Shown here one piece after another: positions 16,385 to 25,524 of a DNA stretch of 64,000 nucleotides (its first letter is position 1; each line of letters opens with the position of its first letter). The notes under the pieces were generated by a model. It made no database searches and was not told the DNA's origin. It saw only the letters and a list, made by a program, of their open reading frames with translations. Origin of the DNA: Paenibacillus qinlingensis. Lineage in GTDB: Bacteria > Bacillota > Bacilli > Paenibacillales > NBRC-103111. The stretch lies in the NCBI RefSeq assembly GCF_013204845.1, contig NZ_JABMKY010000003.1, forward strand, positions 124,001 through 188,000. Direction: 5' to 3'. A program made the translations under genes and the position numbers.

Positions 16385-17911
16385 ATGAAAAAGAGACTTG
16401 GAACGATCATGTTGGCGGTTACGATGGTCTTGTCACTATCACTTGCTGCTTGTTCGAAAAGTAATGAAACGGCATCTGTGAGCAATTCACCAGTACCAAC
16501 AAGTGCGGCAACAGAGAAAGCAAATAGTTTAAAGCCTTATAAGCTCGTTATGGCGTTTCCCGGAAGTACACCGAAAGATTTGGCAGCGGTGAACGAAGAG
16601 ATGAGTAAATATTTGAAGGACAAAATAAATGCCACCATCGAGCTTCGTCCGATCGATTGGGGAGCTTGGAATGATAAGACGAACCTGATGTTTGCCTCGA
16701 ATGAACAGTTAGATGTCATGTGGACGTCTTCCTGGATGGGACTTGGGCAGCAAGTAGCCAAAGGACAAGTGATTGCACTAGACGATCTAATCAACTCGAA
16801 TGGGCAAGGCATTAAATCCATCATTGACCCAGCTGTCGTTGAGGGTGGGAAGATTAATGGGAAAGTGTACGGCGCAGTCACGAATAAGGAATTTGCCTCT
16901 ACCAGAGGTATTGTGATGCGGAAAGATTTGGTGGAGAAATACAAGATTGATGTGACGCAGCTCAAAGAGTTGAAGGATTTTGGTCCAGTTTTTGAAAAAA
17001 TCAAGCAAAATGAGCCGGGGATGACGCCTCTCCAAGCCGAAGCGGGCAACTCGCCGGTGACGCAAATGTTACCTTTTGACTCGTTAGGTGACGGCCCTGG
17101 TGGCTTGGTTCGCGGAACGACGGATCTGAAAGTGGTCAACATGATCGGTACACCAGCGTATATGGATCTTGCGAAGCTCATGCGGCAGTGGTTTGAAGCG
17201 GGGTATGTCAATAAGGATGCAGCATCACGCAATGATGGGGTAGCTAATGCGGTGAAATCGGGTAAAGCGTTCTCCTATGCGGTTGCGATGAAGCCGGGGA
17301 TTGAACTCCAAGAATCACGGAATACGGGGACGCCGATGGTTGCGATTGAGCTAACAAAGCCATTCATGACCACAGGGGATACAACAAGCTCCATGTTGGC
17401 GATTCCAACGACGAGCGCCGATCCGCAGCGAGCGATGATGTTTATCAACCTTTTATTTACGGATAAAACGCTGATTAATATGCTTAATTGGGGCCTTGAA
17501 GGCAAGCATTTCGTCAAAGGTGCTGATGGTTCGATTGATTATCCAACTGGCGTTACGGCGGCAACTTCTGGCTACAACTTGAACCAGTCCTGGATGTTCG
17601 GGAATCAAATGAACACGTACTTGTGGAAAGGCGAGGATCCGAAGCTTTGGGATCTCTACAAGAAGTTTAATGACTCCGCTGAAAAATCGCCTGCACTAGG
17701 CTTTGTATTTAACCCGGATTCTGTTAAAAACGAAATTACAGCGATCAATAATGCTAGTCAGCAATATTCAGGGATCGTGGCAACGGGCTCGTTGGATCCG
17801 GAGAAAACGATACCGCAATATTTGCAAAAGTTAGAGGCAGCTGGTGTAAACAAAGTCATTGCAGAGAAGCAGCGTCAATTGGACGAATGGTTGAAAACGA
17901 AGAAAAAGTAG
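16385..17911 (+). CDS. sugar-binding lipoprotein with DUF3502-like C-terminus (system 2)
   Basis: A 508-aa exported lipoprotein. The signal sequence ends in LSLAAC with Cys23 as the predicted lipidated residue, followed by a Ser/Thr/Ala linker. The body resembles LplA-type binding proteins, and the C-terminal part (FVFNPDSVKNEITAIN... YLQKLEAAGVNKVIAEKQRQ) fits the DUF3502 module often found in them. GGGAGGG precedes the ATG. It should capture an oligosaccharide for the permeases just upstream. A stem-loop lies 11 nt after the stop. Confidence 0.92.
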   Translation: MKKRLGTIMLAVTMVLSLSLAACSKSNETASVSNSPVPTSAATEKANSLKPYKLVMAFPGSTPKDLAAVNEEMSKYLKDKINATIELRPIDWGAWNDKTNLMFASNEQLDVMWTSSWMGLGQQVAKGQVIALDDLINSNGQGIKSIIDPAVVEGGKINGKVYGAVTNKEFASTRGIVMRKDLVEKYKIDVTQLKELKDFGPVFEKIKQNEPGMTPLQAEAGNSPVTQMLPFDSLGDGPGGLVRGTTDLKVVNMIGTPAYMDLAKLMRQWFEAGYVNKDAASRNDGVANAVKSGKAFSYAVAMKPGIELQESRNTGTPMVAIELTKPFMTTGDTTSSMLAIPTTSADPQRAMMFINLLFTDKTLINMLNWGLEGKHFVKGADGSIDYPTGVTAATSGYNLNQSWMFGNQMNTYLWKGEDPKLWDLYKKFNDSAEKSPALGFVFNPDSVKNEITAINNASQQYSGIVATGSLDPEKTIPQYLQKLEAAGVNKVIAEKQRQLDEWLKTKKK

Positions 17912-17921
17912 GGGGACAATT

Positions 17922-17957
17922 GGGGCTAGAAGGGTTGTTTTCCTGGATAGCCCCTTT
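17922..17957 (+). terminator. stem-loop after the system 2 binding-protein gene (attenuator)
   Basis: GGGGCTA (17922-17928) pairs with TAGCCCC (17948-17954), with a further AGG/CCT pairing inside and a short T run. Probably a partial terminator that lowers expression of the downstream hydrolases relative to the binding protein. Confidence 0.5.
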
Positions 17958-18004
17958 CTACTAAGCAAATAAGTCAAATTCATACGCGGATAGGAGCAGC
18001 GCAG

Positions 18005-19300
18005 ATGGCCAAAGATACGCCGAAAAGTTTAAGAAATCAAGTGATGTATGCCATTTATATCCGGAATTATAGTGAACAAGGAACGTTTGGAGCGGTTGAG
18101 GAAGACTTGGATCGAATTCAGGCGTTAGGGGTAGATTGGATTTGGATTCTCCCCATTCATCCGACTGGTCAGCAGGCTCGAATTGGCGAACTTGGCTCGC
18201 CTTATGCGATTCAGAACTATCGGGAGGTTAATCCAGAGTTTGGTACCTTGGCAGATTTCAAAAGTTTAGTGCAAGCCATTCATGACAAAGGGATGAAATG
18301 CCTCATTGATGTGGTCTACAATCATACTTCGCCAGACTCGTGGTTAGCGCATCATCATCCTGAGTATTTCTATCGGAATGCCGAGGGACGAATGTACAAT
18401 CGGATCGGCGATTGGAAAGATATTATCGATTTAGATTACAGCCATCTTGCTTTATGGGAGTATCAGATTGATACGCTTAAAATGTGGGCAGAAATCGTTG
18501 ATGGCTTTCGATGTGATGTAGCGCCGCTAGTGCCGCTAGATTTCTGGCTGCGCGCGCGAGAAGAGGTGGCGAAGATCAATCCAGATTGTCTGTGGCTAAG
18601 CGAGTCCGTTGAGCCAGCTTTTATCATGGATAATCGGGCAAGAGGCATGGTCAGCTTGTCGGATTCGGAGATTTTCCAGGCTTTTGATATTTGCTATGAC
18701 TATGATGTTTTCGAATACTTCCGAGGGTACTTAACCGGTGCTAACACGCTTAGTGCGTATGCGCTCCGAGTGAATATGCAGGAGTTCATCTACCCGGACA
18801 ACTATATCAAGCTTCGCTATTTAGAGAATCACGACCAAGCTCGGGCGAAAGACATCATTCCTGATGGCCTGTCACTCATCCATTGGACGGCGTTCATTTA
18901 TTTTCAAAAAGGGATGACCTTGCTCTATGCGGGGCAAGAATACGAGAACGATTTCCGACCGGACTTATTTAATCGAGATACGGTGAATTGGGATACGGGG
19001 CGAGATATTTCGGAATCACTGAAAGCGCTTTATTCGATCAAAAGCAAAGAGATCTTCGCGAATAGCCGTTACCATCTAACAGCCTTAGATGAGAGTGATA
19101 TATTGGTGGGCACGCATACTTGGGGAGAGGAGAGACTGATTGGCGTATTCAGTTGTAAAGGGAAACCTGCCGAAGTAGCAGTTCCACTTGCAGATGGTGT
19201 GTATCACAATTTGTTGTATGGCAACGATGTTGTAGTGAAGGATGGCAAATTAGCCATTCATGTTGCACCTATTATGATTGAAACACGAAGTGACACATAA
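18005..19300 (+). CDS. intracellular alpha-amylase family (GH13) glycosidase
   Basis: A 431-aa cytoplasmic enzyme with no signal peptide, compact for GH13. The conserved regions are in order: DVVYNHTSPDS (region I), GFRCDVAP with the nucleophile Asp171 (region II), LSESVEP with the acid/base Glu200 (region III) and LENHDQAR with Asp277 (region IV). GH13 enzymes retain configuration and cleave or transfer alpha-glucosidic linkages. GGAGCAGCG precedes the ATG. Its position between a binding protein and a secreted clan GH-D enzyme suggests it finishes degradation of imported alpha-glucan oligosaccharides. Linkage specificity cannot be read here. Confidence 0.88.
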   Translation: MAKDTPKSLRNQVMYAIYIRNYSEQGTFGAVEEDLDRIQALGVDWIWILPIHPTGQQARIGELGSPYAIQNYREVNPEFGTLADFKSLVQAIHDKGMKCLIDVVYNHTSPDSWLAHHHPEYFYRNAEGRMYNRIGDWKDIIDLDYSHLALWEYQIDTLKMWAEIVDGFRCDVAPLVPLDFWLRAREEVAKINPDCLWLSESVEPAFIMDNRARGMVSLSDSEIFQAFDICYDYDVFEYFRGYLTGANTLSAYALRVNMQEFIYPDNYIKLRYLENHDQARAKDIIPDGLSLIHWTAFIYFQKGMTLLYAGQEYENDFRPDLFNRDTVNWDTGRDISESLKALYSIKSKEIFANSRYHLTALDESDILVGTHTWGEERLIGVFSCKGKPAEVAVPLADGVYHNLLYGNDVVVKDGKLAIHVAPIMIETRSDT

Positions 19301-19323
19301 TCGTTAGGGAGGGAATTAAATTA

Positions 19324-21597
19324 ATGAAACTTGGCATGAGGGCATGGAAGGTAACGTTTGTGTTAGGTGTTATGATTGCGATCATCGGTATGCTGCTGCC
19401 GAATGGGGCGTATGCGAGGGACAGTTTGAGTACGCGAAAAGGGACCTCACTTTACCCGCTGTATTGGACGGCTTATGAAAATTCGTTTGTCAATGATGCA
19501 CCTATTTCCGAAACGAGATGGAAGGATAACATTGATTGGGTGTCCAGTACCTTGCTTCCTCATGGTTATAACATGGTAACGACCGATGGCTGGATTTATG
19601 GTGCTACGCAGACCAATGCGAACGGTTATTTGCTCAAATATAATGATGCGTGGTCCCATGATTGGGCCTATTGGGTGAACTATGCGAGCACCAAAGGGTT
19701 GGACATGGGTGTGTACTATAACCCACTCTGGATCGAGGGCAATGCTGCAGCGGATCCGAACAAAAAGGTTGTAGGAACCAACATCGCCTTATCCAGTATC
19801 GCGTCTAGCGGTTGGGTTGATGTAACCAAAACAGGAGCGAAAGAATATATCCAAGGCTATGTGAACTATTTTAAAAATATGGGGATCCGCTTCCTGCGTA
19901 TTGATTTCTTGTCGTGGTACGAATCAGGTGCTGCTGCGGGGGCACCGGTTGGATCGCCTTCGTTCGGAACGACGAATTACGCGACTGCCCTGCAGTGGAT
20001 GCATGAAGCAGCCGGAGATAATATGGAGCTTAGCTTGGTGATGCCAAACTCGTTCAATCATGCCAGCAATGAGCTGAAATACGGCGACTTGATGCGGATT
20101 GATACGGATACAGCCAATGGTGGTTGGACGTGGCTTAATCGTGGGAGTTTCGGAGATGAGCGTCAAACTTGGAATTCTGGCTTTAGCCAATGGGCCAATC
20201 CGTTCCAAGGGTTTACGGCATTTGCTGACATCGCAGGTCGAGGTGGACTGACATTAGACGGAGACTTCTTGCGATTCAGCACCTTTAGCGGCACTTATGC
20301 GGATAATGAGAAGAGAAGCGTCGTATCGTTATTTACGATGGCAGGCTCGCCACTTGCAGCGGCAGATCAGTATGATACGATCGGGACGAACTTATCTTAT
20401 TACACGAACAAGGAAATTCTTGCTTTGAAAAAGGAAGGGTTCGTTGGAAAGCCAGTATTCAACAATGGGAACCCGTTTGAGCCATCCGTTAGCGGGCAGC
20501 CCGACACGGGAAGCCGCGATTCTGAGCGCTGGCTTGGGCAAACGGCGAATGGCGATTGGATCGTCGCGTTATTCAACCGTTCGGATTCAGCAGTGACCAA
20601 ATCCATTGATTTTGCGAGTAGTTTGGGACTCGCGAGTGGCGGACAAGTGCGTGATATTTGGAATCATACGGATCTTGGTTCCAAAACCAGTCACAGTGTG
20701 ACGCTGAACCCCCATGACGTATCGATGATACGGATTCGTCCGAATGCTTCCAGCTTATTTACCAACCGGTATGAGGCTGAAGTTGGCACTTACCGTGGGG
20801 GTGCTCATTTCAATAATGATCATACGAGTCGTTCAGGGATGGGTTTTGTTGATCAATTTAGTGGCAGTTATCCAGGCGCCAATGTGGTGATTGGCGTTCA
20901 GGCGGAGCAGACGGGGACGTACACCATGGGCATTCGTTATGCCAATGCAACTGGTAGTGCGAGTACGGGAAGTTTCAAGGTAACCGATATCAACAATACG
21001 CAGATCTCGACAGGTACGTTCTCGCTTCCAACCCTTACGAATTGGGATACATGGGGAACTGTCAATAAAACCGTGACGTTAAACAAAGGGTTAAACTTGA
21101 TCACGATGACGCGTGGTTCAAGCGATACAGGCGCATTTAACCTGGATTATCTTGAATTAAATAATCGGAATCCTGTGATTAACGGTGGATTTGAAAGTGG
21201 ATCGGATTGGAAATGGATAGAATGGCACCCAACAGGTCAAGTGGCGTCCTACGGCGTTGATGGCAGCGATGTAAATTCCGGTACACAAAAAATGTATTTT
21301 TATAATGGCACCTCCGCCTATCAACAAAGCGTTCATCAACTCATCTCCGTTCCTAATGGCACTTACACGGTACGTGCAGCGGTCAAATTACAAAGCAGTA
21401 CCACACCGACAACAGCGAGAATGGAGCTAAGTAATTATGGTGGATCACAGTTGAATGTGAACATCTCAGTGAACAGTTCTTATCAGACGATTTCACAAAC
21501 TGTGACGGTGAGCAATGGGCAATTGGATATCGGTTTTTATTTGAATGCACCAGTAAACGCCTCTTTGCAAATGGATGATATTGTATTGGTTCCATAA
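19324..21597 (+). CDS. secreted clan GH-D (GH27-like) glycosidase with CBM35-like and a second binding module
   Basis: A 757-aa exported enzyme. A signal peptide ends around GAYA (residues 28-31). The catalytic barrel begins near residue 35; RIDFLSW places the likely nucleophile at Asp194, and LMRIDTDTANGGW the acid/base at about Asp260, as in the GH27/GH36 clan. A CBM35-like module (RYEAEVGTY...DYLEL) spans about 480-620, and a C-terminal beta-sandwich binding-like module (GGFESGSDWKW...MDDIVLV) completes the protein. The barrel recalls GH27 isomalto-dextranases, consistent with the neighbouring GH13, but alpha-galactosidase-type activity is also possible. Last gene of system 2; a terminator follows. 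Confidence 0.75.
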   Translation: MKLGMRAWKVTFVLGVMIAIIGMLLPNGAYARDSLSTRKGTSLYPLYWTAYENSFVNDAPISETRWKDNIDWVSSTLLPHGYNMVTTDGWIYGATQTNANGYLLKYNDAWSHDWAYWVNYASTKGLDMGVYYNPLWIEGNAAADPNKKVVGTNIALSSIASSGWVDVTKTGAKEYIQGYVNYFKNMGIRFLRIDFLSWYESGAAAGAPVGSPSFGTTNYATALQWMHEAAGDNMELSLVMPNSFNHASNELKYGDLMRIDTDTANGGWTWLNRGSFGDERQTWNSGFSQWANPFQGFTAFADIAGRGGLTLDGDFLRFSTFSGTYADNEKRSVVSLFTMAGSPLAAADQYDTIGTNLSYYTNKEILALKKEGFVGKPVFNNGNPFEPSVSGQPDTGSRDSERWLGQTANGDWIVALFNRSDSAVTKSIDFASSLGLASGGQVRDIWNHTDLGSKTSHSVTLNPHDVSMIRIRPNASSLFTNRYEAEVGTYRGGAHFNNDHTSRSGMGFVDQFSGSYPGANVVIGVQAEQTGTYTMGIRYANATGSASTGSFKVTDINNTQISTGTFSLPTLTNWDTWGTVNKTVTLNKGLNLITMTRGSSDTGAFNLDYLELNNRNPVINGGFESGSDWKWIEWHPTGQVASYGVDGSDVNSGTQKMYFYNGTSAYQQSVHQLISVPNGTYTVRAAVKLQSSTTPTTARMELSNYGGSQLNVNISVNSSYQTISQTVTVSNGQLDIGFYLNAPVNASLQMDDIVLVP

Positions 21598-21606
21598 ACG
21601 AAAGCG

Positions 21607-21643
21607 AAAGGGATCGGGCAGTTATTTGCTCCATCCCTTTTTT
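21607..21643 (+). terminator. rho-independent terminator of system 2
   Basis: A 14-bp stem with one mismatch and one wobble (21607-21620 with 21627-21640), 6-nt loop, ending in T6 (21638-21643). Confidence 0.88.
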
Positions 21644-21715
21644 CGAGCAATCCATGATTCTTCCTAAAATGAACTAGGCTTGATGAAGCGCCGCAGGTTG
21701 TTAGGTACAGCGTCG

Positions 21716-21952
21716 TGGAAAGTGGAGAAGAGCAGAAGAGTAGAATCGGGGAGGGGAGCAGAGCAGAAGAAGAGCGGGAAGGTAGCTGGAAAGTAGAATG
21801 AAAGGAGTAGGAGATAGCAGGAGATTAGTATGAAGGAGTAGGAGAGTAGCAGGAATTTAGAAAGAAAGGTGCAGGAGAGGGGCGAGGAAGGAGAAGGAAT
21901 GTAGTAAGAGTAGAGTAAGAGTAGTGAAATTGTAGGGAAATAGTAGCAGTGA
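21716..21952. repeat. purine-rich tract with degenerate tandem repeats
   Basis: About 240 bp of almost uninterrupted A/G on the plus strand. Imperfect units of about 32 bp built on AAGGAGTAGGAGA...AGCAGGA start near 21799 and 21831, with a decayed third copy. The long open frame on the minus strand here (Leu/Ser/Phe/Tyr-rich) is a by-product of composition and has no supporting start site. Confidence 0.7.
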
Positions 21953-21976
21953 ATGAGCATTCCTGGAAAATAGAAG

Positions 21977-22156
21977 GATTTTCTGTAGTTAAATTGTTGA
22001 AATTTCCGATCCCATGAAGAATAGATGGAAAAAATACAGTTGATTTTAACCATTTTGTCCAATTTGAGCAAATCAGGAGTAATTAACTACAGGTTTTCCA
22101 GTTAAATTCAGATATTGGGCGAATTTCCTATTAATAACTGTATATTTTCCAGTTAA
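21977..22156. repeat. intergenic palindromic repeat cluster C (four units)
   Basis: Units at 21977-21993 (partial), 22021-22043, 22083-22105 and 22135-22156. The last two are the clearest examples in the window of the form TAACTR-N9-CAGTTA. The same element forms cluster A (740-874) and cluster B (10485-10670). Confidence 0.65.
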
Positions 22157-22180
22157 TGATAGTTGTGAGGCTTCAGAGCC

Positions 22181-22299
22181 AATCAACCCACTAATTCATC
22201 AACTTAGCAATTCATCACCTCATCACCTCACCCCCATATCAAATCCGCTCCTCAGCACTCCAGCACTCCAGCACCCCATCAACTCAGCCCCATCCTCCT
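22181..22299. repeat. pyrimidine-rich tract with short tandem repeats
   Basis: The plus strand is C/T/A-rich and nearly G-free, with TCATCACC twice (about 22212-22227) and CAGCACTC-type units three times (about 22253-22276). It mirrors the purine-rich tract on the other side of repeat cluster C. From 22300 to 22492 I see only unremarkable leader sequence before the dioxygenase gene. Confidence 0.55.
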
Positions 22300-22492
22300 T
22301 GCCGCCGTATAACCAATCTTCGTGTACCTAAATTCCGCTAACAGTATGCCATACGACCTTACGAATCCTTCACAGTACATAGTTACACTGAACAAATTTG
22401 CTAGTTTTCACGTTTGTAAGTGCAAGAAAATTCACTCTGAATTCAGTACGATGAAAGGGAAGTAATCATTGGATAATGAGGAGGCTGTCGCG

Positions 22493-23197
22493 ATGTCACA
22501 AGTTACGAACTTTCAATTAACAGAGGAAATGATTAACCAGTTTTATCGAGAGGGATATTTCTACGCGCCAGGGTTTATAACTGCGGAGACTGTGGATGCG
22601 ATTAACCATGAGAATGCCGCGTTCGCGAATACGCAAGGTAATGGGCAATGGAAAAGTCATGCGATTATCGATATCGCCAGTGAAAAAGCTGCTTATCCTG
22701 AAACAACAAGTTTTCTGACGAATCAGGATGTCGTTCGTGTGTTTGAACGGATTCTGGGCGATGACGTCAAGCTATGGATGGGGATGTACGCTGTCGTGGA
22801 CCCGCAAGGGAAGGGACTGGAGTGGCATCAGGATAATCAATATACGCACATTCTTGGACATATGCTGAACGGTTTTATTGCACTTGATTCGATCACGCAA
22901 GAAAATGCGGGACTTTGGCTAGCACCTGGCTCTCATCTACTGGGCCGGCAACCGAATTTGAATACAGAGGAGGGGCATAAGCGAGCAGCTGAGCCGGCTA
23001 ATGGAGCGCCATGCGATCCTATGGCACCGGGGGATGCCGTATTTTTCCATCGCGAAACACTTCATCATAGTAAAATGAACCATACAGATAAGCCAAGAAG
23101 AGCCTATGCTTTTCAAGTTGGAGCGGCGAACTGCCGTTATGCGAAGACGGGCAAGTTGTTGGAAGACCGCGTGCAGTTGTCAGGTTACCAACGCTAG
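22493..23197 (+). CDS. phytanoyl-CoA dioxygenase (PhyH) family protein
   Basis: A 234-aa cytoplasmic protein of the non-heme iron, 2-oxoglutarate-dependent oxygenase fold. The metal site is visible as WHQDN (His and Asp of the HxD motif) and a distal His in ETLHHSKMNHTDKPRRAY, where the following Arg would bind 2-oxoglutarate. The N-terminus TEEMINQFYREGYFYAPGFI is typical of the family. The ATG at 22493 has GAGGAGG upstream; an in-frame TTG at 22469 is less likely. It converges with an AraC-type gene 18 bp downstream. The substrate is unknown; hydroxylation of a small molecule is the usual role. Confidence 0.85.
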   Translation: MSQVTNFQLTEEMINQFYREGYFYAPGFITAETVDAINHENAAFANTQGNGQWKSHAIIDIASEKAAYPETTSFLTNQDVVRVFERILGDDVKLWMGMYAVVDPQGKGLEWHQDNQYTHILGHMLNGFIALDSITQENAGLWLAPGSHLLGRQPNLNTEEGHKRAAEPANGAPCDPMAPGDAVFFHRETLHHSKMNHTDKPRRAYAFQVGAANCRYAKTGKLLEDRVQLSGYQR

Positions 23198-23215
23198 TCT
23201 GTAGGGGGCGAGGGT

Positions 23216-24043
23216 TCAACGCTTGCGGTATTCTCTTGGCGTCATGTGATGGAACTCTTTGAACACTTTATTAAAATAACTCGCTGACCCGAAGCCACAA
23301 GTTAAGGCGATGTCTGTAATGGATTTCAATGTGGATTGCAGCATATGTCCGGCATACTGAAGCCGTAACCGAACGATAAATTCATTCGGAGTTAAGCCTG
23401 TCACTTCCCTGAATTTGGTGTAGAACCATGTTCTCCTTAGGTGTGATTGTTCAATCACATCGTCCATATCGATTTCCTCGGCCCAATGCGTCATGAGATA
23501 TTCGATAGCTTGGATAATGCCCTGCGAGTAGGATTCTTCTTGTTGTTGATCGCGATTATACGTCATATAGTATCTCTGCATATGAACTAGCATTTGGATC
23601 ATCAAGGTTTGTTGCTGAAGTTCCCAGCCTGGTAGTGATTGCTTCCCCTCCTCGAGAGCTTCAAGGGCCAATCGTTTCACCGCTTGAGCGTAGACCGTAT
23701 CCGCAGGAATGAGTGGTGAGGTATTCGTCATGTAAAAGGGTGTAAGCAAGCTGGAACCTCGGGGCATGAGCCCGACGAATGAAGGAGAGAAAAGCAGCAT
23801 GATCCAACGACTAGGCTGTCCCTCTTCTTGGATTAGATTCCAATGCGGCTCAAAGGGGCGCAGCAGGAAGATATCCCCTGGACCTGCATTATAGCAGGCA
23901 TCTCCAATCTTATATTTCATCCCTTGATCCAGCGCAATGCTGACCTCAAGTGCATCATGCATGTGTAATTCATGGTCGGTGAATTGGGCGAATTTCTCTT
24001 GAATAGTGTAGCCGGAAGATAGGGGCAAACGCTCGTACTGCAA
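23216..24043 (-). CDS. AraC family transcriptional regulator with cupin sensor domain
   Basis: A 275-aa one-component regulator. The N-terminal cupin-like half (MHDALEVSIALDQG...AGPGDIFLLRPFEPHW) should bind a ligand, often a sugar; the C-terminal half has two AraC helix-turn-helix segments (DDVIEQSHLRRTWFYTKFRE and ITDIALTCGFGSASYFNKVF). The apparent start is TTG at 24043, with GGGAG about 12 nt upstream on the minus strand and no better in-frame start. It converges on the PhyH gene, so the two do not share a promoter, although regulation of that gene is possible. Confidence 0.85.
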   Translation of the reverse strand: MQYERLPLSSGYTIQEKFAQFTDHELHMHDALEVSIALDQGMKYKIGDACYNAGPGDIFLLRPFEPHWNLIQEEGQPSRWIMLLFSPSFVGLMPRGSSLLTPFYMTNTSPLIPADTVYAQAVKRLALEALEEGKQSLPGWELQQQTLMIQMLVHMQRYYMTYNRDQQQEESYSQGIIQAIEYLMTHWAEEIDMDDVIEQSHLRRTWFYTKFREVTGLTPNEFIVRLRLQYAGHMLQSTLKSITDIALTCGFGSASYFNKVFKEFHHMTPREYRKR

Positions 24044-24180
24044 GGTTGGATCACTCCCATCGGAGATTCATATGAACTAGTATAACTTTTTCGCGAAAAG
24101 GAAAACAGCTGTATATCCGAATATCTGCGCGGGAGGTATCTTCTCCTTTTGATTGGATATAGAGGGAGTGCGGTACAAGC

Positions 24181-24229
24181 CGTTTCATTGCATAACGCTT
24201 ATTGGAGCGATGCAGTGGAACGGTTTTTG
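24181..24229 (+). terminator. orphan terminator-like hairpin
   Basis: A 14-bp stem with two wobbles (24181-24194 with 24211-24224) capped by a nested CGCT/AGCG stem and followed by T5 on the plus strand. No plus-strand gene precedes it, since the AraC gene runs the other way. It may end a small RNA or act in the leader of the gene at 24394. The rest of 24044-24393 shows no convincing gene; the small minus-strand ORF there lacks a ribosome binding site. Confidence 0.55.
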
Positions 24230-24393
24230 TTAGTAAAGAGTATTCAGAAGGTGACGATTGTTTTCGTATGTGAGATGCGCACCTAGGTGAAGCTGTACGG
24301 ACACGCTGCACAGCAACTGAGCCGCTGCAACCATTTTCGAATGACTTGCGTTAAAGATATCGAATACATCTTAGAGAGGCTGGTTGAATAACA

Positions 24394-25506
24394 ATGTTGA
24401 AAAAAACAATCGCATCCACTGCTATGGCAGCCGTGTTATTGGCATCTGTCGTACTTGGTTCTTCCGTAGAAGCCATGGACAATGAACATACATCGGGTAA
24501 CACTGTTATTAAAAATTTCCCGCTTTCCGCGGTTTCAAGCCCATCATCTCCATATTTGGAGGAGGGGAACATGATGGTACCGGTTCGCGAAATGGCCCAA
24601 AGTCTAGGCTGGGATGTCAGTTGGGACGGGAATCAGCAACAAGTGAAGCTCGTTAAAGGCAACAATGTCATTCGGCTCACGATGAACAGAACCCACGGTA
24701 CAATTGGCGACTCCGAGCCATTCTTGCTGACGACACCTGTCGTGTTGAAGAATGATATTTCCTTTGCTCCGCTTAGGGTACTTACAGCTAGAATGGGGGC
24801 AGTTACATTGTGGGATTCCGCGACTAGTACGGCTTCTATCGCGATTCCCAATGACTCTCAGCAAAATCACCTCACCTTTGATTTCAAAAAGGATAACGGA
24901 GGATGGCAAACAGGCGTCGCAGATCTCCCTGTCACGTATCAAAATGAGGATTACCGTATTAATACTAAAGTAGATAAGGTTAAGCTAAGCGATGACACCG
25001 AAGTAAACGGTATGTTGCTAAGCGGAATGAACCGCAGTGACGACTTGTTCATGTTTATGTCCAAAAAGCTGGACAGTACCGCGGGGGTGAAACCAAATAC
25101 AGAGTACGAAGTGAAATTACGATTCGACATGGCCACGAATGAAGCTGAGAGTTCCTTCGGGATCGGAGGCGGTTCTGCTTCTGCGGTATATGTGAAAGCT
25201 GGCGTTGTTGGCAGAGAGCCTTCTGTCATCAAGGACAACACTATCGAGAATACGCCTTACTATCGCCTAAACATCGATAAAGGCAACCAATCGACCGATG
25301 GCAAAGAAGTAGCTCTTCTTGGCAACATTGCCAAACCAGACGCTGAGAAAAGCGGGTTTCAGTTGAAAAGTTTTGAACAGACATTTCAAGTGAAAAGTAA
25401 CGCGGCTGGTGAAGTATACGTCATTATCGGCACGGATTCTGGTTATGAGGGTTTGCAGACGCTCTATTTCACGAATATCGACGTGACACTCGCACCTAAA
25501 ATCTAA
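24394..25506 (+). CDS. exported protein with copper amine oxidase N-like domain
   Basis: A 370-aa protein with a signal peptide (MLKKTIASTAMAAVLLASVVLGSSVEA). Residues about 50-150 match the copper-amine-oxidase N-terminal-like domain common in Paenibacillus exported proteins (MMVPVREMAQSLGWDVSW... FAPLRVLTARMGAVTLWD), a non-catalytic module usually linked to the cell surface. The remaining 220 residues are rich in beta-strand and not recognised; LTFDFKKDNGGWQTGVADLPV may start a carbohydrate-binding-like sandwich. GAGAGG lies about 15 nt before the ATG. No copper-oxidase catalytic residues are present, so it should not be called an oxidase. Confidence 0.75.
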   Translation: MLKKTIASTAMAAVLLASVVLGSSVEAMDNEHTSGNTVIKNFPLSAVSSPSSPYLEEGNMMVPVREMAQSLGWDVSWDGNQQQVKLVKGNNVIRLTMNRTHGTIGDSEPFLLTTPVVLKNDISFAPLRVLTARMGAVTLWDSATSTASIAIPNDSQQNHLTFDFKKDNGGWQTGVADLPVTYQNEDYRINTKVDKVKLSDDTEVNGMLLSGMNRSDDLFMFMSKKLDSTAGVKPNTEYEVKLRFDMATNEAESSFGIGGGSASAVYVKAGVVGREPSVIKDNTIENTPYYRLNIDKGNQSTDGKEVALLGNIAKPDAEKSGFQLKSFEQTFQVKSNAAGEVYVIIGTDSGYEGLQTLYFTNIDVTLAPKI

Positions 25507-25524
25507 CCTGTTACTATATCCAGC

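Noticed and set aside
16537..17232. 231-aa minus-strand ORF
   Set aside because: It lies wholly inside the well-supported binding-protein gene at 16385-17911 and is a frame shadow.
21799..21900. Possible CRISPR-like array in the purine tract
   Set aside because: Repeat units are degenerate and contiguous without regular unique spacers, and no cas gene is nearby.
21664..22071. 135-aa minus-strand ORF rich in Leu, Ser, Tyr and Phe
   Set aside because: It is produced by the purine-rich plus strand, has no ribosome binding site and no family resemblance.
24051..24311. 86-aa minus-strand ORF upstream of the AraC gene
   Set aside because: No ribosome binding site, no recognisable domain, and it reads through the orphan hairpin.
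24394..25506. Copper amine oxidase enzyme
   Set aside because: Only the N-terminal-like domain is present; there is no catalytic tyrosine or copper-site region.
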